Under the pieces are notes generated by a model. That model was not told the DNA's origin, searched no databases, and saw nothing but the letters and a program-made list of their open reading frames with translations. From assembly GCA_004172935.1 (NCBI GenBank), contig SDZD01000029.1, positions 1-64,000 on the forward strand: a stretch of 64,000 bases of DNA. Reading direction: 5' to 3'. The DNA is from a bacterium (GTDB lineage Bacteria; Armatimonadota; Abditibacteriia; Abditibacteriales; Abditibacteriaceae). Positions 6,426 through 14,850 of the stretch are shown here, in pieces; position 1 is the first letter of the stretch, and every line of letters begins with the position of its first letter. The position numbers and the translations under genes were made by a program.

Positions 6426-8456
6426 GTGTCCGCTACCGTAGATGTATTGGTTACCCAATTTTTGGAGCATGGCGGTCAAGCCCTGAATTCAAGATTTCGC
6501 AGCCTCTCGGTTTCTGCGGGGCAGTTTGAGGGCGCCACTGCGCGCGCTATGACTCGCACTGCAACTGTCGGCTCTGTAGGTGTTGCGGGCCTTATCGCCA
6601 CAAGCAAACTAGTCTCCTCAGCACTAGAAAAGGCAGGGGAAGCACAGGCAACAAAGTCTGGTTTCACCAGTTTGTTAGGGGATGCGAACAAGGCAAACAA
6701 CCTCTTCAAACAGCTAGAAACACTGGCCTTGGAATCACCTTTTGACGATGCCGAGACAAAGCGGGTGGGCCAATTTATGCTCGCCACTGGTACTCAAGCA
6801 GACGAATTGGTGGACAAGATGAAAGCCATTGGCAATGCCGTGTCAGCCGCAGGTAAGGGGCAGAATGAATTTAATGGTGTTGTTATGGCAATGTCGGCGC
6901 TGAATAACAGCACTGTCGCCAGTCGTGCGCAGATTAAGCGATTGGAATTACGAGGCGTTCAAGCCAACAAAATCCTTCAGGAAGAACTTGGTTTGACCGC
7001 CGACCAAGTGGCCAATCTGGGCAAAGAGAACCTGAAGGGTAGCGTCGTAGCAGAAGCACTATACAGGGGCATGGCGAAGGTTGCGGGCGGCAAAGCGATG
7101 GAAAACATGGTCAAGACCCTTCCCGGTCAGGTTGCCATGCTGGAAGATGCTAAGAATCAGCTTTTAACCGCCATTGGCGAACCACTCCTGAACGACGCCA
7201 CCAAGTTTGTTGGATTTCTCGCTAAGGGCGCAACGCATATGCGTGATATGGCGCGCGCTAGTCCCGGCATAACAAAAGGGCTTGTTTATGGTGCGGGCAT
7301 AGCTTCAGGAACGGCTGCGATCTATGGGGGTATTCAGGCTTTCAGGATGGCGGCAATGGCAAAAAAAGCCTTGGAAAAAGCGACCCGTGCCGATGACGTT
7401 GCCGAGAAGGCCAAAACCCTGACAGCTGGGCGCGAAGCATTGTCACTGACAAAAACGGCTGTTGCGGCGGATAAGGCAACGACGGCAAAAAAGGGACTTG
7501 AGGTGGCAACTCGCTCTCTTGGCGCACGCGCGGCGGCGTTCTTGGGGAAAGATGCCCTTACCATCAAAGACACCTCTCTCTTGGGTCGAATGGGAGCGCA
7601 AGCGGGTGCGCGTTCAGTAGGACAAGTCGGATTAGGTGCAGCGGCTGGTGCAGCGGCTGGATATGGCGTGTACGACACGTACTCGAATAAAACAAACCAA
7701 GCGGCACTTCGCTCAATGGGCATCAACGTCTCCGAGAATGGCGCCAAGATGGGCGGTGCGGCAGTGGCGGGCATAGTTGGTGCCTTAGCAATTGCGGCCC
7801 CACAATTTGCCATTCCGTTTCTCGCAGCAGTGGCGGCGGTGAAGCTCACCGAATATGGGGCCAACAAGCTCATCAACGAACCGATGGAGAAGAAGGCGGC
7901 GGCGGGAACGGGTGTTGACAATGCCGAGATGTACGGGAAAGGAATGGATGCCCGTTTAGCGAAGGCTGATAAGGAACTGAACTACGGCGAACTGACCAAG
8001 ATTTATCAACACATGGCCGATAAATCGGCAATCGCGGGTGACAATGTGCAGTCGCAGCGCTATCAATTCCAGTCCGATATGTACAAGAAGAAGTACCAAG
8101 CTGAGTTGATAACTGGGCCTGACACCTTCTCTCAAGCTTATCGCGACAAGATAGCCGCTGAGCGTTCGACACCAGAATATCAGGCGAACGTGCGCAAGCA
8201 GTTCCAAAAAGGAGATGAGCAAGCAGCTGCTATCAATGCCTCAATAGGTTGGGGGCCGGAAGGCCCAAGCCAGAGGGAAATTCTCGCTCTGCAACAGCAG
8301 TCGGGCCAGATGCCGCAGGGGCGTACAGTTCAAGGGGAAGGGCGCTATAAAGACGGTGGATTTGAAATCACCTTTGGGAAAGTGAGGATTGAAGACCCCT
8401 CAGGTCAACAGGCCCGCCGACAAGCCGATAACGCGGTAAGGAGGATGTACCGCTAA
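6426..8456 (+). CDS. Phage tape measure protein, 676 aa
   Basis: Residues ~60-260 match the tape-measure N-terminal domain: FKQLETLALESPFDDAE, a VGQFMLATG region, GVVMAMSALNN, the RAQIKRLELRGV segment, LKGSVVAEAL and LPGQVAMLEDAKNQLLTAIGEPLL. Ala/Gly-rich membrane-like stretches follow at ~284-305 and ~440-475, as expected for a protein that inserts in the host envelope during DNA ejection. The start is GTG, with AAGGAGG at 6409-6415, ten bases upstream. At about 1.5 Å per residue the tail would be near 100 nm. It is the first gene of the virion operon, and its stop overlaps the next ATG as TAATG. Confidence 0.85.
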   Translation: MSATVDVLVTQFLEHGGQALNSRFRSLSVSAGQFEGATARAMTRTATVGSVGVAGLIATSKLVSSALEKAGEAQATKSGFTSLLGDANKANNLFKQLETLALESPFDDAETKRVGQFMLATGTQADELVDKMKAIGNAVSAAGKGQNEFNGVVMAMSALNNSTVASRAQIKRLELRGVQANKILQEELGLTADQVANLGKENLKGSVVAEALYRGMAKVAGGKAMENMVKTLPGQVAMLEDAKNQLLTAIGEPLLNDATKFVGFLAKGATHMRDMARASPGITKGLVYGAGIASGTAAIYGGIQAFRMAAMAKKALEKATRADDVAEKAKTLTAGREALSLTKTAVAADKATTAKKGLEVATRSLGARAAAFLGKDALTIKDTSLLGRMGAQAGARSVGQVGLGAAAGAAAGYGVYDTYSNKTNQAALRSMGINVSENGAKMGGAAVAGIVGALAIAAPQFAIPFLAAVAAVKLTEYGANKLINEPMEKKAAAGTGVDNAEMYGKGMDARLAKADKELNYGELTKIYQHMADKSAIAGDNVQSQRYQFQSDMYKKKYQAELITGPDTFSQAYRDKIAAERSTPEYQANVRKQFQKGDEQAAAINASIGWGPEGPSQREILALQQQSGQMPQGRTVQGEGRYKDGGFEITFGKVRIEDPSGQQARRQADNAVRRMYR

Positions 8457-9661
8457 TGCCAGAGCGCGGCTACACCCCTTTCGCCCCTGTCACCACCGGG
8501 GCCAACGGCACCATCAAAAACGGCTTGCCTCTGAAGAACGCGAGTACCGGCTTCCAGTACCGCAAGCGGGTGAATGCCCTGATCACGGCGGCCTATCTCA
8601 ACGGCAAGTTGTTGGTGCCGATTCAAGGCAGTTGGACGATACGCCTCAAAGACGCGCCTGAGGGGTTAATCCTCTTCGAGCAATCGGTACAGCTCAATGT
8701 GTACGTGGAGGGCGCGGGGATTTTCTTCTTCTGGTACTTCAACCCCAACACGCCCTTCACGGTATCGACTAGCATCTGCGATGGCACGGTCACCAAAGAT
8801 GCCAACGGCCAATTCGAGGGCTGGAAGCACGTCGATCTAGTTCGGCCCACCATCTACAGCGAGTACGGCCCGCAGGCTGATTTACGCGCCGGGGACTTTG
8901 ACGATTTCACAGACGATGCCAGAGTGACCGAGACGGCTTCGACGCTCGGCATCTACATTGACGCGACGTTCCAGAGCGCTTGCTACAACTGCGACATACC
9001 CGTCGGCGCCGTGTTGGAAGTGGTCACCGACAAGTGGCAGTTCGGGCAGTTGAGGGAAGCGACTTATAGCTTTTCGTTCAAGGGTGGGGGGCGCATCTCT
9101 GCCATCTGGGATAGAGTAGGCGCTTTCCGCATGGCGAGGCCGGGGACAGGGGGAACCATCCTCGAACACCGCTACCCCGGCGCCTCGGATGCCTACAACG
9201 TGCCCCAGGCGCGCGCCTTCTATGAGGGAGTGAATAACGCCTGTGTTCTCAAGACCCCCGACAACGCGCTATGGATTCTGGGCAACGAAGCCACACAGGG
9301 CAAGCTGTGGCTCAGTGAGGACGACGGCACCACGCGCAACAGAGTGACGCGCAAAGTGGACGGCAAAGAGCAGGAGTTACTTGTGTTTGGTTCTGGATAC
9401 GAAATCATCGACCTTAAAGCCTCCCCCAGTGGCGGCACCATGTGGGCCTTAGCGGGCAAAGACTCGCGCCTCTTTCTCTCTTCCTCAAGAGACGATTGGG
9501 ACAAGGTAATTGAACTAGGCCGCGCCAAGTCACCGCCTTACGCCCTCGGTGTCAGCAGTGACGAAGTGGTACTGGTCGCCAGTGCCACCCATGAATACGA
9601 GTTCGACGGCCAGACCATCCGCGAACGCCCCGACCCCAACGCCGAAACAACGCAAACCTAA
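8456..9661 (+). CDS. Phage tail/baseplate protein, 401 aa, unrecognised
   Basis: No family was recognised. The sequence is beta-rich and aromatic. Its second half has propeller-like phrases (NALWILGNEATQGKLWLSED, GTMWALAGKDSRLFLSSSRD, YALGVSSDEVVLVASATHEY) that recur in style in the large proteins at 18913 and 21552, so the three may share a fold. Position directly after the tape measure is where distal tail proteins are encoded. It is coupled to both neighbours by TAATG overlaps. Confidence 0.6.
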   Translation: MPERGYTPFAPVTTGANGTIKNGLPLKNASTGFQYRKRVNALITAAYLNGKLLVPIQGSWTIRLKDAPEGLILFEQSVQLNVYVEGAGIFFFWYFNPNTPFTVSTSICDGTVTKDANGQFEGWKHVDLVRPTIYSEYGPQADLRAGDFDDFTDDARVTETASTLGIYIDATFQSACYNCDIPVGAVLEVVTDKWQFGQLREATYSFSFKGGGRISAIWDRVGAFRMARPGTGGTILEHRYPGASDAYNVPQARAFYEGVNNACVLKTPDNALWILGNEATQGKLWLSEDDGTTRNRVTRKVDGKEQELLVFGSGYEIIDLKASPSGGTMWALAGKDSRLFLSSSRDDWDKVIELGRAKSPPYALGVSSDEVVLVASATHEYEFDGQTIRERPDPNAETTQT

Positions 9662-12336
9662 TGGGCGCACCTACCCGACTTTTTCACCAAGTTCGACTCC
9701 AGCTTTTCGACCATCCGGCGCCACCCGCAACGCCGCCGACTGCGCTCGACTTATTGAGCCGTTCCGCATGGCATGGCGCCTCAGTACAGAACGTCACCGA
9801 TGCCGCCTACCGTCCCACACGCGGCGATGTGCGCCAGTTCCGCTTCGATAATATGCGCCTCGTCGAAGAGGACATTGAAGCACTGGACGATGATGTCAGC
9901 GCTGGCAAAATCCCCGGCCTGTTCCCCGGCTATCGGTTGGACTGCCTCGACTGTTACCCCGAAGACTGGCAGGACGTGCCCTTGCCCAAAGAGGCCGAGT
10001 ACCTCGCAAAAGCCAAGGAACAGACGCAAACCCAGATCGACCTGTTGGAACAGAAGATAGCGCAGGTCAAGCCACCGTCTGCGCCCTCGGATACCGACAA
10101 AGAAGCACTGGCGGCGCTGTATGCGGAACTCGACAGCCTGAAGACCAATGGCTTCCTCGAAACCATCCCCGGTTCTACGCTTTGGGGCGATGATGCAACG
10201 GGTGTGTACCGTCGCCTGTGCGCGGCCAATGTGCCTTTCCGGCGCCGTTCCCGCTTCACACTGGAGAACCGACCCTTCACGCTCTGGCTGTGGCGCGCGA
10301 AGCCTCGGCCCAATCAGCAGAACTTCTACCTGCAAATCGACCTCGGTGCCCGCTTGCGCCTCTGGCTCGGCTCCAACGATGAAGCCAAGATTTACCGCAA
10401 GAACGAACTGCGCGACGCCGCCACATTCGAGAAGTACGATACCGAGTGGCACGAACTTCAATCGCGCAAATATCTGGCACCGGAAACCGTTCTCGCGATT
10501 CAAGCGCAGAAGGATAAAATCGCCCAACTCCGTTCCGATGCCAAGGGCCTCAAGCGCAAGCTGAACGATAAGGAGAAGGCGGAACTCAAAGCCGCTATCA
10601 AGAAGGTCAACGAAGCCATCCGCGACCTCAAAGGGCAGAAGGGCCAAACCTCCAGAGATGAGGCCCGTATCAAAGAACTGGAAGCGTACCTGTTTCGCCA
10701 GATTGAGCCGCTGGAACTGGCGAACGCTGGCGACGGGCTGGTCGATGAAACCTTCTCTCTGACCTTCATAGATTCGGGTGTGGGCTTCGTTCAAATCACC
10801 CTCGACATCGGCGCCAACAGCTACACCTTCGAGGATCGCTATCTGACCTCGCGGCGCAAGGAAGAATGGCTGTGGGGCGCCAAGGGCGACAAGATAGAGA
10901 TTCGTTCCAGCGGTGGCGCGTGCGCATGGCGCTTTGGCTATGTCGAAGTCAACAAGCGCGACCAACTGCGCATGGCGCCCACCTATCTTGGCGACCTCGG
11001 CCCCGCGCCGCAACTGCCAGTGACGCGCAAGCTGATTCAACCGGACGGCACCACCATCACCTTCGACTTGAATGGGACGGCCAAAACGGGATGGTATCAG
11101 GCCGCGCTCAATTTCACTTCGGACGGCAAGCGCTTCCCGATGGTGTTTCGCGCCTCGGTGCAGGTGCTGGCAAGCCCGTCGCCCGCTCCCCAGTTGGTGT
11201 GGGACTCGGCCAACTTCCCCACCGCCGTTTTAAAAGGGACTCCCTCAATGGATGCAGAGCGCAAGGGCACGGTTTGGCAGATTGAGATTTATGGCACAGA
11301 TGGCCTTGATTCCCTGAATCTCCCGAATAACATTCGTCATCGTATAGCGAATGTTTGGGTGCGGTCATACGACGGGCAAGGAACCTTCGCTCCATGGCGT
11401 CGCGTTCTGACTGGCGGGATTGCGGTTGACGACAATCTTGAACAGGCGAAAGCCCTTGCAAGTCCCGGTACTGAGGCAGAGTCTCATAATTTTGGCAGTG
11501 CGCGGGTTACGGTTCGCGATAAAAGCCACCGTGTTGCCGACTCTCGAATAATCGAAGATTTGGAAGTGGATGGCGTATGGTTAGGGGATGCCATCTACAT
11601 AATTCGGCGGAATATGGGGGCATCCGAAGACGAACTTTCACTTCTTCCGAGGGGCGAGGCGTCAGGCTGGAAATTATCGACGGCGCCGCCGGGAGAGCGC
11701 GCTGCATTCAAACCTCGCAAGGGCACAGGGCGATTTCAATATGCATCCGATGATTTGGTAGAGAAGTTCGGATTAGGCCAACAATATTTTTTTGATGGCA
11801 ATGGGCGTGACCGTTTGCAGTCCCCCGACTCCTTCGCAGTTGAAGGGGTGATATATCGCCCTGCCAGTAACGAGGCATCAGCAGGACGGCGTGTTTATTA
11901 TGGAGGGAGTGACGGCTTCTCTCGTAGTCGCACTCTTGACCGTTACCGCACCAGAATTTCGATTCAAGGGGCGATTGACCCAGATAAGAAGAAACGACGC
12001 GAATGGGTTTTTGAATTGGCCGCTGCGGTGGACGTTGAAAATCCCAACTCTCCCTTCTTTGTCGGCGAACATATTCCCCTCGAACCTATCGTTGATGATG
12101 CCTACACCACCGACCTTGATTTAGAGGTTGTGGGGCGTAGCTTGAAACAGAAATGGTGCCGCATCCCCGAAACATGGCAATGCCGCGTTCCTTATGAAGA
12201 CGATGTTCAACCGGGAGCCGTATTTCAATTTGAGATGCAGGGGGGCCATGTAGTGGCGTGGCGCGTGGTCGATGTGACCCCTGATGATGATGTTTCAACC
12301 GATGAACTGACTATTACCTTGGAGACACCCTACTAA
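9661..12336 (+). CDS. Large phage tail protein with coiled coils, 891 aa
   Basis: No family was recognised. Charged heptad-like stretches at ~110-137 and ~281-347 (LRSDAKGLKRKLNDKEKAEL) predict coiled coils within beta-rich sequence. The C-terminal ~300 residues resemble tail-hub or baseplate sequences (VRDKSHRVADSRIIEDLEVD, FEMQGGHVVAWRVVDVTPDD). Its size and place, second after the tape measure, fit a tail-associated or hub protein, but this is inference. A change of local style near 11,220 (lower GC, more even codon use) suggests the gene may be mosaic. Both ends overlap neighbours as TAATG. Confidence 0.6.
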   Translation: MGAPTRLFHQVRLQLFDHPAPPATPPTALDLLSRSAWHGASVQNVTDAAYRPTRGDVRQFRFDNMRLVEEDIEALDDDVSAGKIPGLFPGYRLDCLDCYPEDWQDVPLPKEAEYLAKAKEQTQTQIDLLEQKIAQVKPPSAPSDTDKEALAALYAELDSLKTNGFLETIPGSTLWGDDATGVYRRLCAANVPFRRRSRFTLENRPFTLWLWRAKPRPNQQNFYLQIDLGARLRLWLGSNDEAKIYRKNELRDAATFEKYDTEWHELQSRKYLAPETVLAIQAQKDKIAQLRSDAKGLKRKLNDKEKAELKAAIKKVNEAIRDLKGQKGQTSRDEARIKELEAYLFRQIEPLELANAGDGLVDETFSLTFIDSGVGFVQITLDIGANSYTFEDRYLTSRRKEEWLWGAKGDKIEIRSSGGACAWRFGYVEVNKRDQLRMAPTYLGDLGPAPQLPVTRKLIQPDGTTITFDLNGTAKTGWYQAALNFTSDGKRFPMVFRASVQVLASPSPAPQLVWDSANFPTAVLKGTPSMDAERKGTVWQIEIYGTDGLDSLNLPNNIRHRIANVWVRSYDGQGTFAPWRRVLTGGIAVDDNLEQAKALASPGTEAESHNFGSARVTVRDKSHRVADSRIIEDLEVDGVWLGDAIYIIRRNMGASEDELSLLPRGEASGWKLSTAPPGERAAFKPRKGTGRFQYASDDLVEKFGLGQQYFFDGNGRDRLQSPDSFAVEGVIYRPASNEASAGRRVYYGGSDGFSRSRTLDRYRTRISIQGAIDPDKKKRREWVFELAAAVDVENPNSPFFVGEHIPLEPIVDDAYTTDLDLEVVGRSLKQKWCRIPETWQCRVPYEDDVQPGAVFQFEMQGGHVVAWRVVDVTPDDDVSTDELTITLETPY

Positions 12337-12626
12337 TGTTAATTCCACCTTTGGGGCGCGACCCCGTTGATATTGAAAACGAACGACTTCAAAAGGAGAC
12401 GGTTCAAAAAGCCCTTGATGCCCGCACTACTCGAACAGGCGGCATCTCCGGCCCCTTTGTTGGCGGCACCCCGTCGCAAGGAGAGGGGCTTGAAATAGAC
12501 GGTGTTTCCTTGAAGGGAAAGCTAGGCTTTGCCCTCGGCCTGAGTGGTTTTGGAGGGGACGATTACCTTTTCCCTCCTGACCGTGAATCGGAAGTGCCAG
12601 AGCGCTTCTTTACGGAGTTGAAGTAA
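12336..12626 (+). CDS. Small phage structural-operon protein, 96 aa
   Basis: A short acidic protein without a recognised domain. It has a charged helical N-terminus (DPVDIENERLQKETVQKAL) followed by Gly-rich sequence (GGISGPFVGGTPSQGEG). It is coupled to the preceding and following genes by TAATG overlaps, so co-production with the tail proteins is expected. It could be a small baseplate or assembly factor. Confidence 0.6.
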   Translation: MLIPPLGRDPVDIENERLQKETVQKALDARTTRTGGISGPFVGGTPSQGEGLEIDGVSLKGKLGFALGLSGFGGDDYLFPPDRESEVPERFFTELK

Positions 12627-13525
12627 TGGGGAACCGCTTTACCTTACCCGCGCTTGTCGCGCCCGCAAGTCCAGCGAATACAACCGCACAGCTTATTGAC
12701 CTCCGTAATACCATTCAATCGGTTTTAAACAGCCTTGATGATGAGGCCAACCTGCGCGCGTACCTACTCCACGGCGTTGGACGCGCCAAAGGATGCGTCC
12801 TCACCAAAGATGATGTTGGCATTTTGCGTCTGCCCAACGGCTACTTCCAAGCGGGGCCGGGAACCGATGACACCGAGGATGAGAACTACTTCCCCGGCGC
12901 GCGTTTGGTGCAGGTCAACGCCGTTTCGGGCTATATCGAACTCATCGACGATAACGCACCTCCAGTATCTGGCACATGGTATGGACATATGAGCGCCTAC
13001 GGAGATGTGATGTGGTTCAGTGTTCCACAGGTGGTTTCAGGCGAGCGCCCCGGCAGACGGTGGGTTATCGGGAAGGTCACCACGGATGCTAGTGGCGCCG
13101 TCACTTCGCTTGATGCCACGGTCGCGGACATTCTCGGCCAATCGGTTTCAACTGGTGGGGGCGAAGGCGGCGAAGATGGTTACACCGGGTATCTGACGGG
13201 CATCAAATACAGTTCCCTCGATAATCGTCCATCAACAGAGGTTATTGAGGGGATGATAGCTGACCTTCAGGCATTGCTAAATCAGGTGCAAACCGCTAAC
13301 AATATTTTTCCCTCTCCCTTCGATATTCTCGCCGACGAAATCGCACTCAGTCGGGCCGGACTCGCTGAGGTTAACCCTCACTCCATCGAGCGCGGCCAGA
13401 TTAGCGTGGTCGTGATTAACGCAGGGCACTCGCAATCCGGTACCCCCGACTTCGCTCCTAATTCCCCCACTACCAATGATCCACTCGAATTGAGTTGGGA
13501 TGCTGAGGAGGGTACATTCGGATGA
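12626..13525 (+). CDS. Phage structural-operon protein, 299 aa, unrecognised
   Basis: No family was recognised. An N-terminal helix (ANTTAQLIDLRNTIQSVLNSL) precedes beta-rich sequence with LPNGYFQAGPGTDD and GRRWVIGKVTTDASGAVTSL, the style of a small virion protein. A Gly/Glu linker follows at ~173-182. Coupled to the next gene by ATGA. A tail or neck role is inferred from position only. Confidence 0.55.
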   Translation: MGNRFTLPALVAPASPANTTAQLIDLRNTIQSVLNSLDDEANLRAYLLHGVGRAKGCVLTKDDVGILRLPNGYFQAGPGTDDTEDENYFPGARLVQVNAVSGYIELIDDNAPPVSGTWYGHMSAYGDVMWFSVPQVVSGERPGRRWVIGKVTTDASGAVTSLDATVADILGQSVSTGGGEGGEDGYTGYLTGIKYSSLDNRPSTEVIEGMIADLQALLNQVQTANNIFPSPFDILADEIALSRAGLAEVNPHSIERGQISVVVINAGHSQSGTPDFAPNSPTTNDPLELSWDAEEGTFG

Positions 13526-13782
13526 GCATACAGCCAACACATCAATCTCTCAATCAGAACAATTTCACTGATGGGCAGTTCGTAAAATTCGATGCGACGG
13601 CAAAGGATTTTGTCGGTGTAGATGCCCCAGATTCATTCCCCGGTTTAATCATTTCGACAGCGGACGGGGCTTCGGAAGAAGGAGTATTTGAGCTGCGTCT
13701 TCCTGCTGGAACGCTTACAGCGATTTCGCCCGGAGTAGTTTCGTGGGAACCATCAGAAGGAGGTATTTCAGATGGCGAATGA
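13522..13782 (+). CDS. Small phage protein, 86 aa
   Basis: A beta-rich acidic protein (FTDGQFVKFDATAKDFVGVD, FELRLPAGTLTAI) without a recognised domain, perhaps a decoration or fibre-attachment protein. It overlaps its upstream neighbour by ATGA and the next gene by 11 bases. Its 3' end carries the ribosome site AAGGAGGT used by the next gene. Confidence 0.55.
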   Translation: MSIQPTHQSLNQNNFTDGQFVKFDATAKDFVGVDAPDSFPGLIISTADGASEEGVFELRLPAGTLTAISPGVVSWEPSEGGISDGE

Positions 13783-14845
13783 AGTAAATAAAAATCAGAT
13801 GGCGCCCTCCATGCGGGGAATGATTCGCATCAAAGTCGTTGAGACAGACGCAGAAATCCCCTCTCCATTGGCAACTGGCCGCTTCATGATGTCGGAAGAG
13901 TCGGGTTGTTTGTTCCTCGGAACTGATAACGGCAACGTCTGCATCAACGACCAACACGAAATCGAACAGATGGTAACGATGGTGGAACAGGGATTGGAAA
14001 CTGAGGCATTAGCACGCGCTGAGGCGTTCCAGCAACTAACTCAATCACTTGCAGCCAACCGCTCCGATGACGAAGCGCGCGCAACGGCTCAGGCCGCTGC
14101 GCTGACTCAGGAAGCGACCAATCGCCAAAACGCGGTGTCGAGCGAGGCGCAGTTGCGGGCCAGTGGTGACGCCGCGCTGGCTCAGGTCGATGCGAATGAG
14201 AAAACAGCGCGAGAGCAGGGCGATGCGGGCAATAAAGCGCTTATCGACCAGAACGCGACAGCTGATGCGGCAGAGGTCGCCCGCGCCAAGGCTGCTGAGC
14301 AAGCCAATTCCACTGCCATTGCTAACAACAGCGCGGGGGATGTCGTCAACGCTCAAAACGATGCGGCAGAGAAAGCCCGCGCTCAGGCGGCGGAAGCGTC
14401 GAACGCAGCTGCAATAGTGGCTGAGGCGGCGAGGGCGAAAGGAACCGAGGATGCGAATGCTTTGGCTGATTCCAATCGGGCAACAGCGCAGGTCGCAAAG
14501 GACAACCAGCAAGACGCGCGAGATTTGACCATTGAGCAGCGAGTGGCAGTCCTTGAAACGCAAGGGCGAATTATCGACATCGTAGAAGCGTGGGGAGTCC
14601 TACCGCTTCTGGTCGCCAATGTCCCTCAGTACGTTACGGTCACTTTCAAGCGCGCCATGAAAGACCTGACCTACGAACTCGATGGTCAGGCAGTAGGAAT
14701 TACAGTCGGGAGCGTGACTATTGTCGAGGATACGAACCCTAGCTATCCCCGAACTCTCACGACAGCGCGAATGAAATTAACAGCTTCGCTGACCCTTACC
14801 GCTCTCGCTCAATTCAAGGTGACAGGCATCAAACGAGCCTCTTAA
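13772..14845 (+). CDS. Ala-rich coiled-coil tail fibre protein, 357 aa
   Basis: A globular N-terminus (~1-80, RGMIRIKVVETDAEIPSPL) probably attaches to the tail. Residues ~85-265 are a long Ala/Gln/Asn/Asp-rich repetitive helix (ARAKAAEQANSTAIANNSAG and similar), typical of trimeric fibre shafts. A short beta domain closes the protein (VPQYVTVTFKRAMKDLTYEL). A strong AAGGAGGT ribosome site lies a few bases before ATG 13772, within the preceding gene. The next gene encodes an esterase-bearing tail protein, consistent with a host-recognition device. Confidence 0.65.
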   Translation: MANEVNKNQMAPSMRGMIRIKVVETDAEIPSPLATGRFMMSEESGCLFLGTDNGNVCINDQHEIEQMVTMVEQGLETEALARAEAFQQLTQSLAANRSDDEARATAQAAALTQEATNRQNAVSSEAQLRASGDAALAQVDANEKTAREQGDAGNKALIDQNATADAAEVARAKAAEQANSTAIANNSAGDVVNAQNDAAEKARAQAAEASNAAAIVAEAARAKGTEDANALADSNRATAQVAKDNQQDARDLTIEQRVAVLETQGRIIDIVEAWGVLPLLVANVPQYVTVTFKRAMKDLTYELDGQAVGITVGSVTIVEDTNPSYPRTLTTARMKLTASLTLTALAQFKVTGIKRAS

Positions 14846-14850
14846 ATAAC

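Noticed and set aside
9781..11040. Long reverse-strand open frame (419 codons)
   Set aside because: It lies opposite the 891-aa tail gene in GC-rich DNA and has no domain or ribosome site. The forward frame is coupled to both neighbours.
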